A model generated the notes under the pieces. It made no database searches and was not told where the DNA came from. It saw only the letters and a program-made list of their open reading frames with translations. The position numbers were made by a program, and so were the translations under genes. This document shows, one piece after another, positions 16,308 to 25,398 of a stretch of 64,000 nt of DNA. The stretch is from Parasediminibacterium sp051861445. GTDB lineage: Bacteria > Bacteroidota > Bacteroidia > Chitinophagales > Chitinophagaceae. The DNA lies in assembly GCA_051861445.1 (NCBI GenBank), contig JBHYCS010000001.1, forward strand, positions 62,001-126,000, in the 5' to 3' direction. Position 1 is the stretch's first letter. Every line of letters starts with the position of its first letter.

Positions 16308-17040
16308 TCAATTACTAGGTTCCCAAACTGCTAAAAAGGGATTTCAAAACGAGAATGACATTGTTGAAAAGTTCAATAACTGGCAGTTAGATGAAGATGC
16401 TCAAATCTGGCTTATCATCATGCAATATCAGATTGATCAGATAGAATTTGTACGAGCTATAAAATTAAGTGGATATAAAACCGATATTCAAATTCAGGTT
16501 ACTATTAAATTAATAGATGCAATTGATGTACAAAATTTACAAGTGAAATTAGTAAGCAATCCCAAAGGGTTTAATCAAATTGATAAACGTTGGGTAGATA
16601 AGTATGTAGAATTATGGAATATTCCAGATAATATAGTCTCAATTTTAAAAAGATATACTGGTGAAATTGCTCCAACTATTTTACAAGCAAAAGATAGGCG
16701 TAGAATGTTTGCCAATGAATTTTCCAAAAATGAACAATCACAAATATTAAACTGGTTAGAGGCAAACAAATCTTTAATTGTATCTGATATTTTAAAAGGT
16801 AGGGGACAATTTTCTGCCGAATGGATGCTAGTTGCTCAAAGAATTAAAAAAGACGTTCGGTGGATTTTAAAGCCAATGAATTATTGTTTAAATTATTTTG
16901 GAAATGGCAAAATAGAAATAACAAAAAGAGGAAATTTTAAAATAGCAAGAATAACCATGCAACGAAAAGGAGGAGACGGAGGAAGGATAACCGCAAATAT
17001 GTTGCAATTCAAAATGAATCCGGCTGAACTCTTTGAATAA
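16297..17040 (+). CDS. Type II restriction endonuclease, HinP1I-like (G^CGC)
   Basis: A 247-residue PD-(D/E)XK-fold endonuclease. It resembles R.HinP1I as I remember it, which is also 247 residues: LGSQTAKKGFQNENDI at the N-terminus, QVKLVSNPKGFNQIDKRW in the middle, and QRKGGDGGR, ANMLQFKMNP and AELFE at the C-terminus. The catalytic signature of that enzyme, S-D-X18-Q-X-K, appears here as T62-D63, Q82 and K84. HinP1I cuts G^CGC, matching the HhaI-like methylase beside it. The 11-base overlap places methylase before nuclease in one transcript. Both frames are intact. Confidence 0.93.
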   Translation: MNTNQLLGSQTAKKGFQNENDIVEKFNNWQLDEDAQIWLIIMQYQIDQIEFVRAIKLSGYKTDIQIQVTIKLIDAIDVQNLQVKLVSNPKGFNQIDKRWVDKYVELWNIPDNIVSILKRYTGEIAPTILQAKDRRRMFANEFSKNEQSQILNWLEANKSLIVSDILKGRGQFSAEWMLVAQRIKKDVRWILKPMNYCLNYFGNGKIEITKRGNFKIARITMQRKGGDGGRITANMLQFKMNPAELFE

Positions 17041-17105
17041 TACGCATAATTACTTACATCGTTAATTATTTACCAAACATAATATTAATAGTTTCGAAAC
17101 ATTGA

Positions 17106-18674
17106 TTATCCTTTATATTCTCCAAAAACATTCCTCAATACATCAGAAATTTCGCCAAGCGTACAGTTATTTTCAACAGCATCAATTACTACAGGCATTA
17201 GATTATTGTTATCAACAGCAGCTTTTTCAATGGCTTGCAAACATGCTGTTACTTTTGTATGGTTACGATTGGCTTTTAATGTTTCTAGTTTTTTAATCTG
17301 TTGTAATCGAATATCATCGTTAATAGCAAAGGGCTCAACCTTGGTGGTTTCTTTGGTTTGAAACTGATTTACACCCACAATAATGGTATTTTTAGATTCA
17401 ATATTCTTTTGATAATGGTAAGCAGATTTTGCAATTTCATCTTGCATAAATCCATTTTCAATGGCTTTTACACTTCCACCCATTGCATCTATTTTGGCAA
17501 TTAAATCCCAAGCTTTTTGTTCTACTTCATTGGTAAGATTTTCTACAAAATAAGATCCTGCTAAAGGATCTACCGTTTGGGTAACACCACTTTCAAAAGC
17601 TACAATTTGCTGGGTTTTTAAAGCAATGCCTGCAGCTTGTTCGGTTGGTAAACTCAGGGCTTCATCGTAGCCATTGGTATGTAAACTTTGTGTGCCACCT
17701 AATACAGCTGCCAAAGTTTGAATGGTAACCCTGCTAATATTGTTTAAAGGTTGTTGAGCGGTTAAAGTGCTACCACCTGTTTGTGTATGAAAACGCAGCA
17801 TCATGGCTTTTTCATCAGTTGCACCTAGTTGCTTCATCATGTTTGCCCACATTCTTCTTGCGGCTCTAAATTTTGCAACTTCTTCAAATAAGTTATTATG
17901 AGCATTAAAAAAGAACGATAATCTTTTTCCAAAAACATTAATATCTAACCCTTTTGCTAAAGCAGCTTCTACATACGCTTTACCATTACTGAGTGTAAAA
18001 GCAATTTCTTGCACAGCATTACTTCCTGCTTCTCTTATATGATAACCTGAAATAGAAATAGTATTCCATTTGGGTAATTCGGCAGCACACCATTCAAAAA
18101 TATCGGTAATAATACGCATAGATGGAGTAGGAGGATAAATATAAGTTCCCCTTGCTGCATACTCTTTTAATATATCGTTTTGAATAGTGCCACTAATTTT
18201 TTTCAAGTCTGCACCTTGTTTTTTTGCTAATGCAACATAGAATGCTAACAAAATAAATCCAGTTGCATTAATGGTCATTGAGGTTGACACATTTTCTAGT
18301 TGAATGCCTTTAAACAAAGCCTCCATATCTTCTAAACTATCTATGGCAACACCTACTTTTCCAACTTCGCCTTCAGCTAGTTCATGATCGCTATCATAAC
18401 CAATTTGTGTGGGCAAATCAAAAGCCACACTTAAACCCATTACCCCTTGTTGTAACAAATAATGATACCGTTGGTTGCTTTCTTCTGCTGTGCTAAAGCC
18501 AGCGTATTGACGCATCGTCCATAATTTTCCCCGATACATATCTTCTTGAATACCTCTTGTGTACGGAAAAATTCCTGCTTTTTCGTCCTGAACATCATTG
18601 GGAACATCAGCGGATGTGTATACTTCTTTAATCTCAATTCCGCTATCGGTCGTTATTTTATTATCATTTTTCAT
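17106..18674 (-). CDS. Methylmalonyl-CoA mutase large (substrate) subunit
   Basis: A 522-residue TIM-barrel domain of adenosylcobalamin-dependent acyl-CoA mutases. Y57 (MRQYAGFSTAEESN) and R175 (ILKEYAARGTYIYPP) occupy the positions of Tyr89 and Arg207 in P. shermanii mutase, with the same 118-residue spacing; this pair selects methylmalonyl-CoA over isobutyryl-CoA (Phe/Gln). SVAFDLPTQIGYDSD, SGYHIREAGSNA, LRFHTQTGGSTLTAQQP and GGTQSLHTNGYDEAL complete the family signature. The roughly 130-residue B12-binding domain of one-chain enzymes is absent, so a separate small subunit is needed; none is in this window. The reaction interconverts succinyl-CoA and (R)-methylmalonyl-CoA. Confidence 0.92.
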   Translation of the reverse strand: MKNDNKITTDSGIEIKEVYTSADVPNDVQDEKAGIFPYTRGIQEDMYRGKLWTMRQYAGFSTAEESNQRYHYLLQQGVMGLSVAFDLPTQIGYDSDHELAEGEVGKVGVAIDSLEDMEALFKGIQLENVSTSMTINATGFILLAFYVALAKKQGADLKKISGTIQNDILKEYAARGTYIYPPTPSMRIITDIFEWCAAELPKWNTISISGYHIREAGSNAVQEIAFTLSNGKAYVEAALAKGLDINVFGKRLSFFFNAHNNLFEEVAKFRAARRMWANMMKQLGATDEKAMMLRFHTQTGGSTLTAQQPLNNISRVTIQTLAAVLGGTQSLHTNGYDEALSLPTEQAAGIALKTQQIVAFESGVTQTVDPLAGSYFVENLTNEVEQKAWDLIAKIDAMGGSVKAIENGFMQDEIAKSAYHYQKNIESKNTIIVGVNQFQTKETTKVEPFAINDDIRLQQIKKLETLKANRNHTKVTACLQAIEKAAVDNNNLMPVVIDAVENNCTLGEISDVLRNVFGEYKG

Positions 18675-18737
18675 AAGGCAATCATTTAAGTAGGCAATCG
18701 AAAGAACACCGTAATTATCTGTGTAAAGTTTTATTGT

Positions 18738-19238
18738 TTACAACAACTTTTTAGCTTCGTAACTTAAAACCTCACTCACTACTTCGTGTAAGTTTCCTTT
18801 TTTATCGTTCATTAAATATTCAAGTAATAGTTTACATAAATCTAAACCTGTTGCATTAGCAGGCATCGTACTAGCTAATTGATTTACAATTAACATATTT
18901 TGGTCTTTTAAGTTTTTAACTGCACTCCAAGCCTCTGCACTCACATAAATTTGTTGGGTAATGTTGTATTCAAATTCTTCTCTAATGGCTTGTGTAATGG
19001 CTTGTTGCATGTCTCTTACAGAATAACCTGGCATATTTACCCTACCAATAATATTGGGTAAAGCAATTCTATCGGTTAAAAGCGTTAATCGTTCTAAAGC
19101 CTGTAGTTGCAGCATTTTACTATTGTCAACCTTTTTGCTTTCTGCCAAACTAGCTTTTCGTTGTAAAAAAATAAGCCATCCTGCTAAAGCAGCAAGTGAA
19201 ACGGCAATAATAGTACCCATTAACATTGAAGAAGACAT
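18738..19238 (-). CDS. Conserved single-pass membrane protein, unknown function
   Basis: A 166-residue protein with one N-terminal membrane helix (about residues 6-25) and a cytoplasmic helical domain. The segment ALERLTLLTDRIALPNIIGR (47-66) followed by EEFEYNITQQIYVS and AWSAVKNLKDQNM is a pattern I have seen as an unnamed Bacteroidota family. No function is assigned. It is downstream of mgtE on the same strand with a 60-base gap and upstream of the mutase gene, so it may be part of a loose operon. Confidence 0.75.
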   Translation of the reverse strand: MSSSMLMGTIIAVSLAALAGWLIFLQRKASLAESKKVDNSKMLQLQALERLTLLTDRIALPNIIGRVNMPGYSVRDMQQAITQAIREEFEYNITQQIYVSAEAWSAVKNLKDQNMLIVNQLASTMPANATGLDLCKLLLEYLMNDKKGNLHEVVSEVLSYEAKKLL

Positions 19239-19298
19239 GTGTATATTTTTTTATGATTGAATAAATAGATTAAACATTAACATCTAAAACACTTTTCA

Positions 19299-20690
19299 TT
19301 ACAATAATAATCCTTGTAAAAAAAAGTATGCAAAACTAAAGTAGATAATTAAACCCGTAACATCTACCAACGTAGCTACAAAAGGGGCAGAAGATACAGC
19401 AGGGTCTGCACCCAATTTTTTTAATGCAATGGGTAACATCGATCCGCTTAAAGTTCCCCATAAAACAACACCCACTAAACTAAACCCAACAGTAAAACCA
19501 ATTTTTTGCCAATGAACACCATAAATATTAGGTGCAATACTATGCCAAACAGCTACACGTACAAAACCAATAATGCCTAAAACGCTACCCAACAACATAC
19601 CACTTAATAATTCTCTTCGCAAAACCCGCCACCAATCAGAAATGCTAATATCGCCAACAGCCATTGCTTGTATAATTAAAGTACTAGCCTGACTGCCACT
19701 ATTTCCGCCACTACTAATAATTAATGGTACAAACAAAGCCAATACTACAGCTTTAGCAATTTCATCTTCAAAATACCCCATTGCTGTAGCGGTAAGCATT
19801 TCACCCAAAAATAAAACTACCAACCAACCAACTCTTTTTCGAAATAGTTTTAATAAGGGAATATCTAAATAAGGTTCATCGAACGATTCTGTACCACCAA
19901 TTTTTTGAATATCTTCACTAAATTCTTCATTGGCCACCCAAAGCATATCATCAATGGTTACAATGCCTAATAAAATATTGTTATCATCTGTAACAGGTAA
20001 AGCCACTCGGTTATTCATTTTAAATACCTGATTGGCATATTCTTGGTCGTCGGTAACGTTTAAAGCAACTACTCTTTCATCAATTAATTCATTTACATAT
20101 TTATTGGGTGCGGCCAAAATAATATCACGTATTCTAATATCGTCTATCAATTCCCCTCGTTCATTTATTACATAAATAACATCGATGGTTTCACTGTTTT
20201 TAGCATAGCGTCTAATGGTTGCAAACACTTCTTCAATGGTATTGTGTTCGTACACATATACATAATCAGGTGTCATTAAACGCCCCACACTATCTTCAGG
20301 ATAACCCAATAATGAAAGGGTAATTTTACGTTCTTCAGGATCTAAAAGTTTTATTAAATCTCTAATAACGCTTTTGGGTAATTCTTCTAAAAAATCGGTT
20401 CTATCATCGGCAGGCAATTCGTTTAAAAGCTCAGCAGTTTTAGAGGAAGGCAATTCTTTTACAATATCTCTTTGTTGAGCAATATCTAGAATTTTAAAAA
20501 CGCTTGCAGCCCTATGAATAGCCATATTGCCAATAATTTGAGCCTCATATTCTGGATATTCATTAATTAATTCTGCAACATCACTAATATTCTGATCGTT
20601 TAAGAAAGCAGAAATTTCTAGTTTGTCTTCTGTAGCTATAACTGCCTCAAAAAGTTGTGGCAATTCTTCGTTTTCAAATTCTAAACTCAT
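19299..20690 (-). CDS. mgtE: Magnesium transporter MgtE
   Basis: A 463-residue Mg2+ channel with the usual three parts: an N-terminal helical superhelix (about 1-125, with LPSSKTAELLNELPADDRTD), two CBS domains (about 130-250, RLMTPDYVYV and VALPVTDDNNILLGIVTIDD), and five membrane helices from about residue 275 to the end (SSGGNSGSQASTLIIQAMAV is the ion-path segment). Cytoplasmic domains sense internal Mg2+ and close the pore. Downstream is a conserved single-pass protein with no known link. It is divergent from mutS2 across a 190-base gap; I saw no M-box riboswitch there. Confidence 0.95.
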   Translation of the reverse strand: MSLEFENEELPQLFEAVIATEDKLEISAFLNDQNISDVAELINEYPEYEAQIIGNMAIHRAASVFKILDIAQQRDIVKELPSSKTAELLNELPADDRTDFLEELPKSVIRDLIKLLDPEERKITLSLLGYPEDSVGRLMTPDYVYVYEHNTIEEVFATIRRYAKNSETIDVIYVINERGELIDDIRIRDIILAAPNKYVNELIDERVVALNVTDDQEYANQVFKMNNRVALPVTDDNNILLGIVTIDDMLWVANEEFSEDIQKIGGTESFDEPYLDIPLLKLFRKRVGWLVVLFLGEMLTATAMGYFEDEIAKAVVLALFVPLIISSGGNSGSQASTLIIQAMAVGDISISDWWRVLRRELLSGMLLGSVLGIIGFVRVAVWHSIAPNIYGVHWQKIGFTVGFSLVGVVLWGTLSGSMLPIALKKLGADPAVSSAPFVATLVDVTGLIIYFSFAYFFLQGLLL

Positions 20691-20880
20691 GGGTGCAATT
20701 TAGGGCTAACAATTGATAAATTTTAGAACCATTACATTTCTTCATTCTTATCACAAGTTCTTCTATAAAAAATAACCTTTTAAATTTTACCGTAAACAAT
20801 ATTGAACCATTTACAAGCTAAAGAGTTATTAAACGAACAGTTACCTTTACAACTTTAGAAATAGTAGTGTAGAAAATTAT

Positions 20881-22989
20881 ATGCGTTTATACCCAGAATC
20901 AGCAACACAACAACTTGAATTTGATAAAGTAAAACAATTGCTTGAGCAACATTGCAAAACGGTGTATGCACAACAAAAAGCAGCAGATTTAAGAATTCAT
21001 ACCAAAAAAGAATTTATAGAACAAGATTTGCGTCAAACCTTTGAGTATAAGCTACTATTACAACAAAGCCTTTATTTTCCGAATGACTTTACCATTAATA
21101 ACTATAAAGACATAAAGCTTTTAGGAATTCCAGGTGCATTATTGGTGAGTGAACAATGGATTGATATTCGAAAACTAGTTACCAATATTAGCAACATTTT
21201 TAGATGGTTTGATGCTGAGAAAAAAATGGCTTATTATGCTTTATCGAAAGTAATTGAACATACTTACTATGAAAAAGTAATTCTTGAATTAATAGATGAG
21301 GTTTTAGATGAAAGTGGACATGTAAAAGATAAGGCAAGTGAAGATCTTTTTAACATTCGAATGAAGCTTTTTAAACGCAGAAATGAGCTGAGAAGAATGT
21401 TTGAGAAAGTGGTAAGTAAATTAAATAAAGCTGGCTATTCAGCAGAAATTGAAGAAGGTTTTAGCAATGGTAGAAGGGTAGTAGCTGTATTTGCAGAACA
21501 CAAAAGGCAAGTAAAAGGAATATTACATGGTGAGAGTGATAGCCGTAAAACTGCTTTTATTGAACCTGAAGAAACCATTCCTTTAAACAATGAAGTTTTT
21601 TCTTTAGAAAATGAAGAAGCACAAGAGGTGCAACGTATTCTTAGAAGTTTAACGAGTAAACTATCTATTTACTCCAAATTATTGATGGGTTATTTAGAAA
21701 TTACGGGTGAGTTTGATTTTATAAAAGCAAAAGCAAAATTGGCTGTAGACATGAATGGGCAAATGCCCAACTTAGTAGATAAAGCACACATTGCTTTAAA
21801 AGATGCCTACCATCCTTTATTGTATTTGTACAACAAAACCAATCAAAAAACAACAATTCCTGTTACACTTACATTAGACGAAAAAGATAGAATATTGGTG
21901 ATTAGTGGGCCAAATGCTGGTGGAAAAACTGTTACCATGAAAACCATTGGTTTAAACCAAATGATGTTACAAAGTGGTTTATTGGTTCCGGTGCATCCAA
22001 CTTCTCAGATGGGCATTTTTAAGCAATTGTTTATTCATATTGGAGACACACAAAGTATTGAGTTTGAGTTGAGTACATACTCTTCTCATCTTCAACACAT
22101 GAAACACTTTATTGAAGTTGCCAATGGAAAAACCATGTTTTTTATTGATGAACTAGGTAGTGGTAGCGATCCTAATTTAGGTGGTGCTTTTGCCGAAGTA
22201 ATTATGGAAGAATTGGGAAGAAGACATGCCATAGGAATTGTAACTACCCATTATTTAAACCTTAAAGTAATGGCCAATCATACTCAAGGAATTATTAATG
22301 GAGCTATGCAATTTGATGAAGTGCATTTAAAACCCATGTACAAGCTTTTAGTTGGTAAACCAGGTAGTAGTTACACTTTTGCCATTGCTGAAAGAATTGG
22401 TTTACCCCAACATTTAATTAATAGGGCTAAAAAATTGGTAGATGACGATCATTTTAAATTAGATAGACTTTTAAATAGAACAGAAAAAGACTTACAACAA
22501 TTAGATGTAGAAAAGAAAAACCTGCACCAATTAATTAGAGAAAATGAACGATTAAAAAAAGAAATGGAATTGGTGATGGATAAAGAAAAACATCGCCAAC
22601 AAATAGAAACTTTAAAACACCAAAATAGAATTACAGAAGACAGATTGGTGTATTTAAAAGACATGGAACGTAAACTAAAACAAGTTGTATTAGACTGGAA
22701 AAAAACAGACGATAAACAACAAGTTATTAAATCTTTACACAACCTACTATTTAAAGGAAACGAAAAAATTGTTGTAAATAAATTAGCTAAAAAAGTAGAC
22801 ACTAAGTTTAAAGAAACAAGAATAGATATAACAGTAGGCACATTGGTAAAATTGAAAAAAAATTATCAAGTAGGCACTGTAAAGGAATTAAGGGGTAAAA
22901 GAGCAATTGTTCAAATTGGATTATTACCGATGAATGTAGAAATAGAAGATTTAGTGGCTGTAGAAAAAATTGAGGAAACGAGCAATTAA
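20881..22989 (+). CDS. mutS2: MutS2 family protein lacking an Smr domain
   Basis: A 702-residue MutS2. The N-terminal core and clamp (1-320) includes ESDSRKTAFIEPEETIPLNN. The ATPase has Walker A SGPNAGGKTVTMKTIGLN (G343 to T350), Walker B FFIDELGSGSDP (D423, E424) and a VTTHYLNLK switch. A charged coiled coil follows (about 510-620) and then a short KOW-like beta segment at the end. The C-terminal Smr nuclease domain of standard MutS2 (about 780-800 residues) is missing, and a terminator hairpin starts right at the stop codon, so this is not a recent frameshift. Full-length family members act on stalled or collided ribosomes and on recombination intermediates. Confidence 0.9.
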   Translation: MRLYPESATQQLEFDKVKQLLEQHCKTVYAQQKAADLRIHTKKEFIEQDLRQTFEYKLLLQQSLYFPNDFTINNYKDIKLLGIPGALLVSEQWIDIRKLVTNISNIFRWFDAEKKMAYYALSKVIEHTYYEKVILELIDEVLDESGHVKDKASEDLFNIRMKLFKRRNELRRMFEKVVSKLNKAGYSAEIEEGFSNGRRVVAVFAEHKRQVKGILHGESDSRKTAFIEPEETIPLNNEVFSLENEEAQEVQRILRSLTSKLSIYSKLLMGYLEITGEFDFIKAKAKLAVDMNGQMPNLVDKAHIALKDAYHPLLYLYNKTNQKTTIPVTLTLDEKDRILVISGPNAGGKTVTMKTIGLNQMMLQSGLLVPVHPTSQMGIFKQLFIHIGDTQSIEFELSTYSSHLQHMKHFIEVANGKTMFFIDELGSGSDPNLGGAFAEVIMEELGRRHAIGIVTTHYLNLKVMANHTQGIINGAMQFDEVHLKPMYKLLVGKPGSSYTFAIAERIGLPQHLINRAKKLVDDDHFKLDRLLNRTEKDLQQLDVEKKNLHQLIRENERLKKEMELVMDKEKHRQQIETLKHQNRITEDRLVYLKDMERKLKQVVLDWKKTDDKQQVIKSLHNLLFKGNEKIVVNKLAKKVDTKFKETRIDITVGTLVKLKKNYQVGTVKELRGKRAIVQIGLLPMNVEIEDLVAVEKIEETSN

Positions 22990-23012
22990 AAGCTTACTTA
23001 CTTATAAGCTTT
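22989..23012. terminator. Bidirectional terminator between mutS2 and the DUF6934-like unit
   Basis: AAAGCTTA (22989-22996) pairs with TAAGCTTT (23005-23012) over an 8-base loop. It sits between convergent genes ending at 22989 and 23027. Confidence 0.6.
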
Positions 23013-23026
23013 ATCAATTTGCTATT

Positions 23027-23182
23027 TTATTTCTTAAATTTTGGTAAGCCTGACTTCTTCAGAATTTCTTTTGCTTTCTCCATCTTTTTAGGAAACAATT
23101 CTTTATCTCGAAATCGCTCTAAATTTTTGTCTATTACTATTATTGGTAATTTCGAATTATTTAATTTTTCTAGCGTTGTCAT
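23027..23182 (-). CDS. Small 51-residue protein overlapping the DUF6934-like gene
   Basis: An ATG-to-TAA frame of 52 codons that starts inside the end of the upstream gene (26-base overlap), which suggests coupled translation. The product is soluble and charged. It starts MTTLEKLNNSKLPIIVID and continues with a basic amphipathic helix (KKMEKAKEILKKSGLPKFKK). The codon pattern is natural and has no low-complexity bias. I do not recognise the family. Its position directly behind a DUF6934-like gene resembles two-gene modules such as toxin-antitoxin pairs, but that is speculation. Confidence 0.6.
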   Translation of the reverse strand: MTTLEKLNNSKLPIIVIDKNLERFRDKELFPKKMEKAKEILKKSGLPKFKK

Positions 23183-23642
23183 TTTGCAAATTTATATTTT
23201 TTCGTTTTACAATAAATGCTTCATAATCGATACCTATACAAAATTCTTCCCAAATATTATTGTCAACCCGAAGACCATATACTTCAAAATCCTCTTGTAT
23301 ATCTTCCAAGTTATTGGCAATTCCCATTCTATACAAACGAGTTCGAATACCATTGCTTCCAGTAGCAAAAACCAATGCATCAGGATACTTTTCAGTAAAT
23401 GCATACACAGTTGAAGCAACAGTTGCCAAAACTTTTAAACTATCCCCATTATTTGTGATAGTTTCGTCATCAATTTGTTCAGTTTTTGGGTCATAATCTC
23501 CAAAACCAAGATTGTATATCTTATTTTCTCCAGTATAAGAGAATACTACCAATTTTTTAATAACACCTTTGATTCCTTCACTGTAAAATGAATAAACCTT
23601 AAACTCATCTTCTGATTTATATAAATATTTAGGTTTATTCAC
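23157..23642 (-). CDS. DUF6934-like protein of unknown function
   Basis: A 161-residue cytoplasmic protein. The segments FYSEGIKGVIKKLVVFSYTG (about 19-38), YNLGFGDYDP, NNGDSLKVLATVASTVYAF and FATGSNGIRTRLYRMGI match what I remember of the DUF6934 family, scattered in Bacteroidota accessory regions. No function is known. The initiation codon appears to be GTG: upstream in-frame codons reach a TAA without an ATG. A second small gene overlaps its 3' end. The gene is isolated between terminators and looks like an accessory insertion between mutS2 and the envelope genes. Confidence 0.75.
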   Translation of the reverse strand: MNKPKYLYKSEDEFKVYSFYSEGIKGVIKKLVVFSYTGENKIYNLGFGDYDPKTEQIDDETITNNGDSLKVLATVASTVYAFTEKYPDALVFATGSNGIRTRLYRMGIANNLEDIQEDFEVYGLRVDNNIWEEFCIGIDYEAFIVKRKNINLQNDNARKIK

Positions 23643-23727
23643 TGTGAATTTTATTTGAAATTAAAATTCTTATCAATATTTTAAGAAAAATATTCTCAAC
23701 AGGAAAGGGGAAGCAGCAACTACTCAT

Positions 23728-25362
23728 TTACTCAGCTAATAAAATATCAAATTTTGTTTTGGGTCGTTTTTGAATTAACCACTGAAAGTTTTTTAATCGT
23801 AAGGTTTCATGGTTTACTTGCCTCATTGGGTAAGCAGTTCCTTCAAGGTTGTTTCTGAGTACAATTTTTTGTGCTGTTGATCTATCTTTTTGTCGTTGAA
23901 AATACATGTCAATCACATCACAATTGGCTTTGTTTACGCCAATAAATTTGTTTTGTTCATCTTGTCCGTAATAAACCGTTTCAGCATTGCCTTTTGCTCT
24001 CAAGCTATCAATTTTTCCATCAGAAAATAAGGCTGTAATACTGTTTCCCTTTATTTGATTAAAATACAATTCACCAACTTTTTGCACACTCATTGCATTT
24101 TCATACACCAATAATTGCTGTGGCTTTTTATTTTCAGTAAATAAAAACAAAGTATCGCCTGTAATTTGGTTTTCTTGCGACCATGCAACGGGATTTTTAT
24201 ACAATCGAAATACAGAATCTTCAAGTGAATAAAACATACTATCACAAACGGCTTGTAAAGAATCTGAAAATATTTTTACATGATAATACGCTTCAAAAAA
24301 GCGGTTATTATTGGTGTCTTTTTTTGCAAGAACTGGAATTGAATCTGTATTGATTGGTCTTATGCTGTGCACATTTCTTGTTTTTAAAAGTTCAGATAGT
24401 TTACTAGAAAACAAGGTGTCAGCTGTAATATAAATAGTATCTTTTTCTTGTTTTAAAAACAACAAAGGTTTTTGAGTAGCTAAAAAAGTATTGGTGGCTT
24501 TATTCAATTTAATATTTCCAGCAATTAAATCGTAGCCACTTACAGAATCCTTGCTTCTGTAAACAGCATTGCCAGCATATTCGCTTAATCCTGTTTTATC
24601 GTCTATAGCTGCTTTATCGGCTGTAAATGTGTACGTACTATCATCAATAAACGGACGTTTATTAAAGTACGCCTTTTTATTTTTCACATCATACAATCCA
24701 TCGCTTGTGGTAATTGTTCTTTTTCCGTTTACAATTTTTGTAGGACAAACAAACGTAGAAATTTCTGTATTCAAATTGTAGAGTAGGGTATCGGTATAAA
24801 TTTTAAAATCAGGATCGTTTAAAACCACTTTCTTTTTAAAATAAACGTCTCTAGTTTCTCCATAATAATATCCTTCTTTACTAGTTAAAACAGTTTTTCC
24901 ATTTACAACCTTACCACCATTGGTATAAGTACCAATTTTCAGTTGCACATCATATACCAAATCGTCTGTTGTTAAAATGCCTTTTCCGTCTGTTAATCGT
25001 ACTTTTTTACTTAAATATGCCTTTTTTTCTTTACCCACATATTTCAGATATTGAGCATAAGTATGCACACTATCAGCATCGTTTATATGAATATTGCCAA
25101 AAGCTTCTAAACTATTATCAATTTCATTAAGAACAATGCTATCTGCATCAAAAAAAGTATTTTCCTGTTGCACTTTCGCTTTTCCAACAAGAGATTTAAA
25201 TTTATTAGCAGAATCAATAGTTTGAGAGTTTAATCTATCTGCACCAAGTACAAAAATGGTTTTGCCAGCACGTACCAAAGTATCAGCATTTGCATTTTGT
25301 TGTGCTACAATAGGCAACACAAAAAAGATACAAATACAAAATGCAAGAATTTTTTTGGGCAC
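23728..25362 (-). CDS. OstA-like (LptA/LptD N-domain) exported protein
   Basis: A protein of about 544 residues. A signal peptide (PKKILAFCICIFFVLPIVAQ) leads into repeated OstA/LptA-type beta-jellyroll strands: GKAKVQQENTFFDADSIVLN, SLEAFGNIHINDADSVHTYA, GKGILTTDDLVYDVQLKIG and KEGYYYGETRDVYFKKKV. The fold builds a hydrophobic slide for LPS or lipid passage across the periplasm. No ATG is available; GTG at 25362 gives the best signal peptide, with TTG at 25374 as alternative. It follows the MCE gene by some 25-35 bases, so the two form an envelope lipid-transport unit. Confidence 0.82.
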   Translation of the reverse strand: MPKKILAFCICIFFVLPIVAQQNANADTLVRAGKTIFVLGADRLNSQTIDSANKFKSLVGKAKVQQENTFFDADSIVLNEIDNSLEAFGNIHINDADSVHTYAQYLKYVGKEKKAYLSKKVRLTDGKGILTTDDLVYDVQLKIGTYTNGGKVVNGKTVLTSKEGYYYGETRDVYFKKKVVLNDPDFKIYTDTLLYNLNTEISTFVCPTKIVNGKRTITTSDGLYDVKNKKAYFNKRPFIDDSTYTFTADKAAIDDKTGLSEYAGNAVYRSKDSVSGYDLIAGNIKLNKATNTFLATQKPLLFLKQEKDTIYITADTLFSSKLSELLKTRNVHSIRPINTDSIPVLAKKDTNNNRFFEAYYHVKIFSDSLQAVCDSMFYSLEDSVFRLYKNPVAWSQENQITGDTLFLFTENKKPQQLLVYENAMSVQKVGELYFNQIKGNSITALFSDGKIDSLRAKGNAETVYYGQDEQNKFIGVNKANCDVIDMYFQRQKDRSTAQKIVLRNNLEGTAYPMRQVNHETLRLKNFQWLIQKRPKTKFDILLAE

Positions 25363-25398
25363 AAACAAGTACAAAATGAACGATTTAAAATGCGATGA

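Noticed and set aside
20691..20880. Mg2+ riboswitch (M-box or ykkC-like) before mgtE
   Set aside because: The 190-base gap is AT-rich without the conserved stems, and mgtE starts close to it on the minus strand with no terminator-like hairpin.
22449..22841. 130-codon frame antisense to mutS2
   Set aside because: It is low-complexity Ser/Phe/Leu, the mirror of a Lys/Glu-rich coiled coil, with no start context or homology.
23019..23414. 131-codon plus-strand frame opposite the DUF6934-like unit
   Set aside because: Phe/Ile/Ser-rich shadow of two same-strand genes that match or resemble real proteins on the minus strand.
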